From JBBRZF01 sp038236965 (GTDB lineage: Bacteria; Acidobacteriota; Terriglobia; Terriglobales; Acidobacteriaceae), in the NCBI GenBank assembly GCA_038236965.1, contig JBBRZF010000159.1:1-8191 (forward strand): DNA of 8,191 nucleotides, read 5' to 3'. The notes under the pieces were generated by a model, which saw only the letters and a program-made list of their open reading frames with translations, ran no database searches and was not told the origin of the DNA. Made by a program: the position numbers and the translations under genes. Shown piece after piece: positions 5,947 to 8,191 of the stretch (positions are counted from its first letter, which is position 1; the number at the start of each line of letters is the position of its first letter).

Positions 5947-5961
5947 TTCCGTTGTACGGAA
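5947..5961. promoter_or_regulatory. Palindrome at the predicted gap transcription start
   Basis: TTCCG TTGTA CGGAA is an inverted repeat with 5-bp arms. It lies at about +1 to +15 of the predicted gap transcript, so it could be an operator for a repressor or a small 5' stem-loop in the leader. The regulator is unknown. Confidence 0.3.
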
Positions 5962-5967
5962 CCAAAA

Positions 5968-5996
5968 ATCCTAGCACCGTGGCAGAGGGTAGGCAA
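5968..5996 (-). promoter_or_regulatory. Predicted sigma-70-type promoter of the gap operon
   Basis: On the minus strand TTGCCT (5991-5996) and TAGGAT (5968-5973) are separated by exactly 17 bp. Each matches its consensus at four of six positions, and the -10 is preceded by TGC (extended -10). Transcription would start near 5961, giving a leader of about 50 nt up to the gap ATG. Confidence 0.45.
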
Positions 5997-6055
5997 ATGC
6001 AGCAGGAGCCATGACAGGCGGGGCGGACCGAAAGAGGACTGAGGAAGGGGAGTAC

Positions 6056-6112
6056 ATGGCTGGTTCTGAGCTTCCAGTCCCTAGTACCTTGCAACCGCTT
6101 CCTGTGTTATAA
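6056..6112 (+). CDS. Candidate 18-residue leader ORF before the P-loop kinase gene
   Basis: The ORF encodes MAGSELPVPSTLQPLPVL. It has a strong purine-rich ribosome-binding site (GGAAGGGGAG, 6043-6052) just before its ATG, better than that of most genes here. Its TAA stop (6110-6112) overlaps the AAGGA Shine-Dalgarno (6111-6115) of the downstream gene, whose ATG is at 6120. This arrangement is typical of translational coupling or of a regulatory leader peptide. Four prolines in 18 codons could slow ribosomes. No known leader-peptide family is recognised, and an ORF this short may be chance. Confidence 0.4.
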   Translation: MAGSELPVPSTLQPLPVL

Positions 6113-6119
6113 GGACTTC

Positions 6120-7115
6120 ATGCGCAAGTGGATGCGCGACCGCGTAAAGCGGCGCAAAAAGCCGGGCACAAATCCGGAATCGAATTCTGGGCAGGATTCT
6201 CCCGCCCCTTTGCAACCTACGTTCCTCGACCGCGCCGATAACGCTCTGACGCCCGAATCGGGTTCAAGCCATGACGACAGCGGCAGCGAAGACAGTGGCG
6301 TTGACGAGCCTCAACCTATTTACGAAGCACAGCCTGAGCACGATGCTGATGACGCAGAACAGGCTCCTTCGGATGCACCGGGCGAGGCTAAACCTCGCGG
6401 CAAAGGACGTGAACGATCGCGTCGTCGTGGCCGTCGTGGTCGCGGCGCAAAGGGCGCTCCGGTCGACAACTCGAACAATCCCGTGCTGCCCATCGCCCCC
6501 GGACAAGCTACGGGAGAGGCTGCAGAAGTGGCGCTCGATGGCTCGACGCCTACGGAAACCCCCGTTCAGCCCAAGCCTCGCAGAAGCAAAGCGGCCAAGC
6601 CGAAGAAGCCTAAGGGCGCAGTGGTGTTGGCCATCGGTCTGCCGGGTTCCGGCAAGAGTTCGTGGTTCAAGCGTCATAGCATCATTCCGCTTTCCAGCGA
6701 CCTGATCCGCGGACTTTTGTTTGACGATGCCACCGAGCAGCGTTTCCAGGACCTCGTGTTCTCCACGCTGCGTGCCATGTTGCGCGCGCGCATGTTGGCC
6801 GCGCGTCCCTGGAATTACATTGACGCGACGAATTTGTCGCCGAAGGAACGCCATAGCTGGATCAAGATGGCGCAGGACTTTGCTTACGAGGCGCACGCCG
6901 TTTACTTCGACGTACCCACGGAAGTCTGCATGGAGCGCAATCAACGCCGCTCCCGCAATGTTCCCGAAGACGTGATGCAGCGCATGGCACAGAAACTTCG
7001 TCCGCCGAAGTTCGAAGAGGGATTTGCGAAGATCACTGTGGTTCGCCTGAAGCGTCCCGGTGCTGCTTCTGAACCCGTTCCCGACGATATCGACAGCGAA
7101 CTCGAAGAGGAATAG
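6120..7115 (+). CDS. P-loop ATP-binding protein, AAA_33 / polynucleotide-kinase-like, with disordered Arg-rich N-terminus
   Basis: This 331-residue protein has two parts. Residues 1-165 are low-complexity and probably disordered: an acidic Ser/Asp/Glu-rich stretch (about 45-90), then a strongly basic Arg/Gly patch (RGKGRERSRRRGRRGRG, 93-109), then a Lys/Pro-rich linker (151-165). Residues 166-310 form a P-loop kinase domain: Walker A GLPGSGKSS (173-181), SSDLIRG (192-198), YIDATNLS (233-240), and an Arg-rich lid RNQRRSRNVP (273-282). The last resembles the lid of polynucleotide kinases, which phosphorylate 5' ends of nucleic acids. The basic patch suggests nucleic-acid binding. The C-terminus is acidic. 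The ATG has AAGGA 4 nt upstream. It is divergent from gap and ends before a strong terminator. The substrate is unknown; a nucleic-acid or nucleotide kinase is the best guess. Confidence 0.85.
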   Translation: MRKWMRDRVKRRKKPGTNPESNSGQDSPAPLQPTFLDRADNALTPESGSSHDDSGSEDSGVDEPQPIYEAQPEHDADDAEQAPSDAPGEAKPRGKGRERSRRRGRRGRGAKGAPVDNSNNPVLPIAPGQATGEAAEVALDGSTPTETPVQPKPRRSKAAKPKKPKGAVVLAIGLPGSGKSSWFKRHSIIPLSSDLIRGLLFDDATEQRFQDLVFSTLRAMLRARMLAARPWNYIDATNLSPKERHSWIKMAQDFAYEAHAVYFDVPTEVCMERNQRRSRNVPEDVMQRMAQKLRPPKFEEGFAKITVVRLKRPGAASEPVPDDIDSELEEE

Positions 7116-7131
7116 AGCTTCTCTGAATCAC

Positions 7132-7162
7132 AAAAAGGACCGAGCTTGGCTCGGTCCTTTTT
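7132..7162 (+). terminator. Strong intrinsic terminator (possibly bidirectional)
   Basis: A perfect 14-bp stem AAAAAGGACCGAGC / loop TTG / GCTCGGTCCTTTTT ends in a T-run on the plus strand, 16 bp after the P-loop kinase stop. The symmetric A-run also gives a T-run on the minus strand, so it could stop transcription arriving from the minus-strand gene at 7620-8191. Confidence 0.93.
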
Positions 7163-7259
7163 CGTTGATTCTCTTTGTCCGGGTGTATGCCGATAAGCCG
7201 GAGAAGTCCTGCCTGCTTTTTGCCGACAACCTCTCGACCATGCCGCAATTGACGACGCG

Positions 7260-7493
7260 ATGAAAAACTCTTCCCAACTCGACGTTCAACGCATTGGAGT
7301 GATGTTCCTCTTCAGCGCCTGCTACATGCTGGCGTCGGTTCGCTCCATTGTTCATCACCCCGGGACAGGGGCCGTTCGTCGTGTGATTTCTCCATCGACA
7401 TTCTTATCTGGAATTGCTGGGGCTCGACCAGAGATGAAAAACGCTCTGGACTCGGACGGCTGTTTAGTTGTTCAGCTTGGAGTATCGCTTTGA
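7260..7493 (+). CDS. Doubtful small ORF with one hydrophobic segment
   Basis: This 77-codon ORF lies in the 457-bp gap after the terminator (7163-7619), which otherwise shows no recognised gene. Residues 12-30 (IGVMFLFSACYMLASVRSI) could form a membrane helix; the rest resembles nothing known to me. There is no Shine-Dalgarno sequence. Its ATG overlaps the TGA of an upstream open frame (ATGA at 7260-7263), and its own TGA overlaps a possible TTG start at 7490. It may be a remnant of a decayed membrane-protein gene, a small coupled ORF, or chance. Confidence 0.2.
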   Translation: MKNSSQLDVQRIGVMFLFSACYMLASVRSIVHHPGTGAVRRVISPSTFLSGIAGARPEMKNALDSDGCLVVQLGVSL

Positions 7494-7657
7494 TACTGAT
7501 TCTCGCGCTGTCGCTGATTGCGGTGGAACAGCGTAGTTTCGTGCTCGCCAGTTCCATGATCGTCGCGACGTACCTGGGCCGTTCAGCATGGAAGGCAGCG
7601 AACAAGAGAGACTGCGCCTCTACGCCTGTACCAACGCGCGTTGCAAGTCGGCCATGA
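7490..7657 (+). CDS. Candidate small hydrophobic protein (55 residues, TTG start)
   Basis: The ORF starts at TTG with GGAG (7479-7482) 7 nt upstream, an ideal spacing. It encodes a hydrophobic N-terminus (ILILALSLIAV, then SFVLASSMIVATYL) followed by a basic segment (GRSAWKAANKR), as in a small single-span membrane protein. The frame is open far upstream to about 7253, so it could also be the 3' part of a frameshifted gene whose first part is the ORF at 7260-7493. The last 38 bases are antisense to the 3' end of the Cys/Met-metabolism gene. No homologue is recognised. Confidence 0.28.
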   Translation: MILILALSLIAVEQRSFVLASSMIVATYLGRSAWKAANKRDCASTPVPTRVASRP

Positions 7658-8191
7658 TGTCGTCGCGATCTTCCAATCCTATCGATAGACGTATGCCGCC
7701 GGGCTCTACGCTGGTCTCGCAAGCACCCTTCGCCTTTGCATCCTCCGGAAGCTGGTAGGAGGAGTGCGTCATGGAATACGGATTTTCGATGAGCGTCTTC
7801 ACTTGTCCGAGGCTGACGGCAAGCGTGACGCAATAGGCGTTGTCGGCAACGAAGTCGATGAAGCGTTCGGCGGGAGTGTTGTCGCCCTTCTTCGATTTCA
7901 GCGTGAAATAGATCATGGAGCCGGGCGCGAACTGTCCGCGATAATCACGCATCTGTTTTTCCGCAAGGTCTTTTTGCGGGAAGCTGTCGAGTCCGGGATA
8001 GATGACCTTTTCCACTTTCGGATGCTGCTCCAGGAATTCTGCGATGCGCATCGCAGTGTGCTGCATGTTGGTCATACGCGTCGCCAGCGAAGGCAATCCG
8101 TAGACCAGCGTGTTCCATGCCGCCTTGGGCGAGAGCACGCCGCCGAAATCCTTGCGGTACATCAGGGCCACGTTGTGCAGGTCTTTTGAGC
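7620..8191 (-). CDS. Cys/Met metabolism PLP-dependent enzyme (cystathionine lyase/synthase family), C-terminal part
   Basis: These are the last 189 residues of a fold-type-I, PLP-dependent trans-sulfuration enzyme. The frame is open to the window edge (S-K-D-L-H-N-V before the internal GTG at 8171), so the 5' end and the PLP lysine lie outside. Family features are KDFGGVLSPKAAWNTLVYGLPS, with the conserved run KVIYPGL in the mid-region, DNAYCVTLAVSLGQVKTLIENP (the SLG substrate loop), and the C-terminal signature IRLSIGLED followed by DDIMADLQRAL. The Arg in IRLSIG binds the substrate carboxylate in this family. Members include cystathionine gamma-synthase, cystathionine gamma- and beta-lyase, methionine gamma-lyase and O-acetylhomoserine sulfhydrylase; the fragment does not decide between them. 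It converges with the P-loop kinase gene across the 457-bp gap, and no clear terminator follows the TAG stop. Confidence 0.92.
   Translation of the reverse strand, partial: SKDLHNVALMYRKDFGGVLSPKAAWNTLVYGLPSLATRMTNMQHTAMRIAEFLEQHPKVEKVIYPGLDSFPQKDLAEKQMRDYRGQFAPGSMIYFTLKSKKGDNTPAERFIDFVADNAYCVTLAVSLGQVKTLIENPYSMTHSSYQLPEDAKAKGACETSVEPGGIRLSIGLEDRDDIMADLQRALVQA

Noticed and set aside
5909..6094. 62-codon N-terminal extension of GAPDH
   Set aside because: The extension covers the predicted promoter and leader, has no similarity to GAPDH, and the internal ATG has GGAGG and the conserved MAIKVGINGFGRIG start.
6264..6944. 226-codon minus-strand ORF
   Set aside because: It is antisense to the P-loop kinase gene, has unnatural composition, and the plus strand carries clear Walker A and lid motifs.
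7312..7833. 173-codon minus-strand ORF
   Set aside because: It overlaps the Cys/Met-metabolism gene in another frame and has a shadow-like Arg/Ser/His-rich composition with no domain motif.

Overview
This window looks like chromosomal DNA from a moderately GC-rich, free-living bacterium, most likely an Acidobacteriota (Koribacter/Terriglobus-like) genome. That assignment is inference. It rests on the codon usage, the glycolytic and secretion gene order, the style of the intergenic double-hairpin repeat, and an uncharacterised P-loop kinase with a long Arg-rich disordered N-terminus. No phage, IS, plasmid or CRISPR signatures were seen.

Layout. (1) 1-477, plus strand: the C-terminal part of a fold-type-I PLP aminotransferase; the window opens on what appears to be its PLP-binding lysine. 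(2) 466-748: a repeat-rich gap made of two hairpins, then eleven 15-bp tandem units, then a short 12-bp duplication. (3) 764-1393, minus: a glyoxalase-II-like metallo-beta-lactamase-fold hydrolase. (4) 1459-5908, minus: a long block, in transcription order gap, pgk, a macro-domain protein, tpiA, tRNA-Leu(GAG) and secG, closed by a clear intrinsic terminator. (5) 6056-7115, plus: a P-loop (AAA_33 / polynucleotide-kinase-like) protein divergent from gap, preceded by a possible 18-codon leader ORF and followed by a strong terminator. (6) 7163-7619: a gap holding only weak, mutually overlapping small ORFs that encode hydrophobic peptides. (7) 7620-8191, minus: the C-terminal part of a Cys/Met-metabolism PLP enzyme whose 5' end lies outside the window.

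How the genes fit together. GapA, Pgk and TpiA catalyse consecutive or adjacent triose-phosphate steps of glycolysis and gluconeogenesis. They are packed on one strand, with a macro-domain ADP-ribose hydrolase tightly inserted between pgk and tpiA. secG follows the glycolytic genes, as in many bacteria, but here a class II tRNA-Leu gene sits between tpiA and secG. The block shows several possible expression-tuning devices: a promoter-proximal palindrome before gap, a 14-bp hairpin without a U-tract between gap and pgk, and a three-codon ORF whose stop overlaps the tpiA start. None of these amounts to a clearly new system. The most unusual items are the macro gene in the glycolytic operon, the 15-bp tandem array, and the candidate leader ORF.
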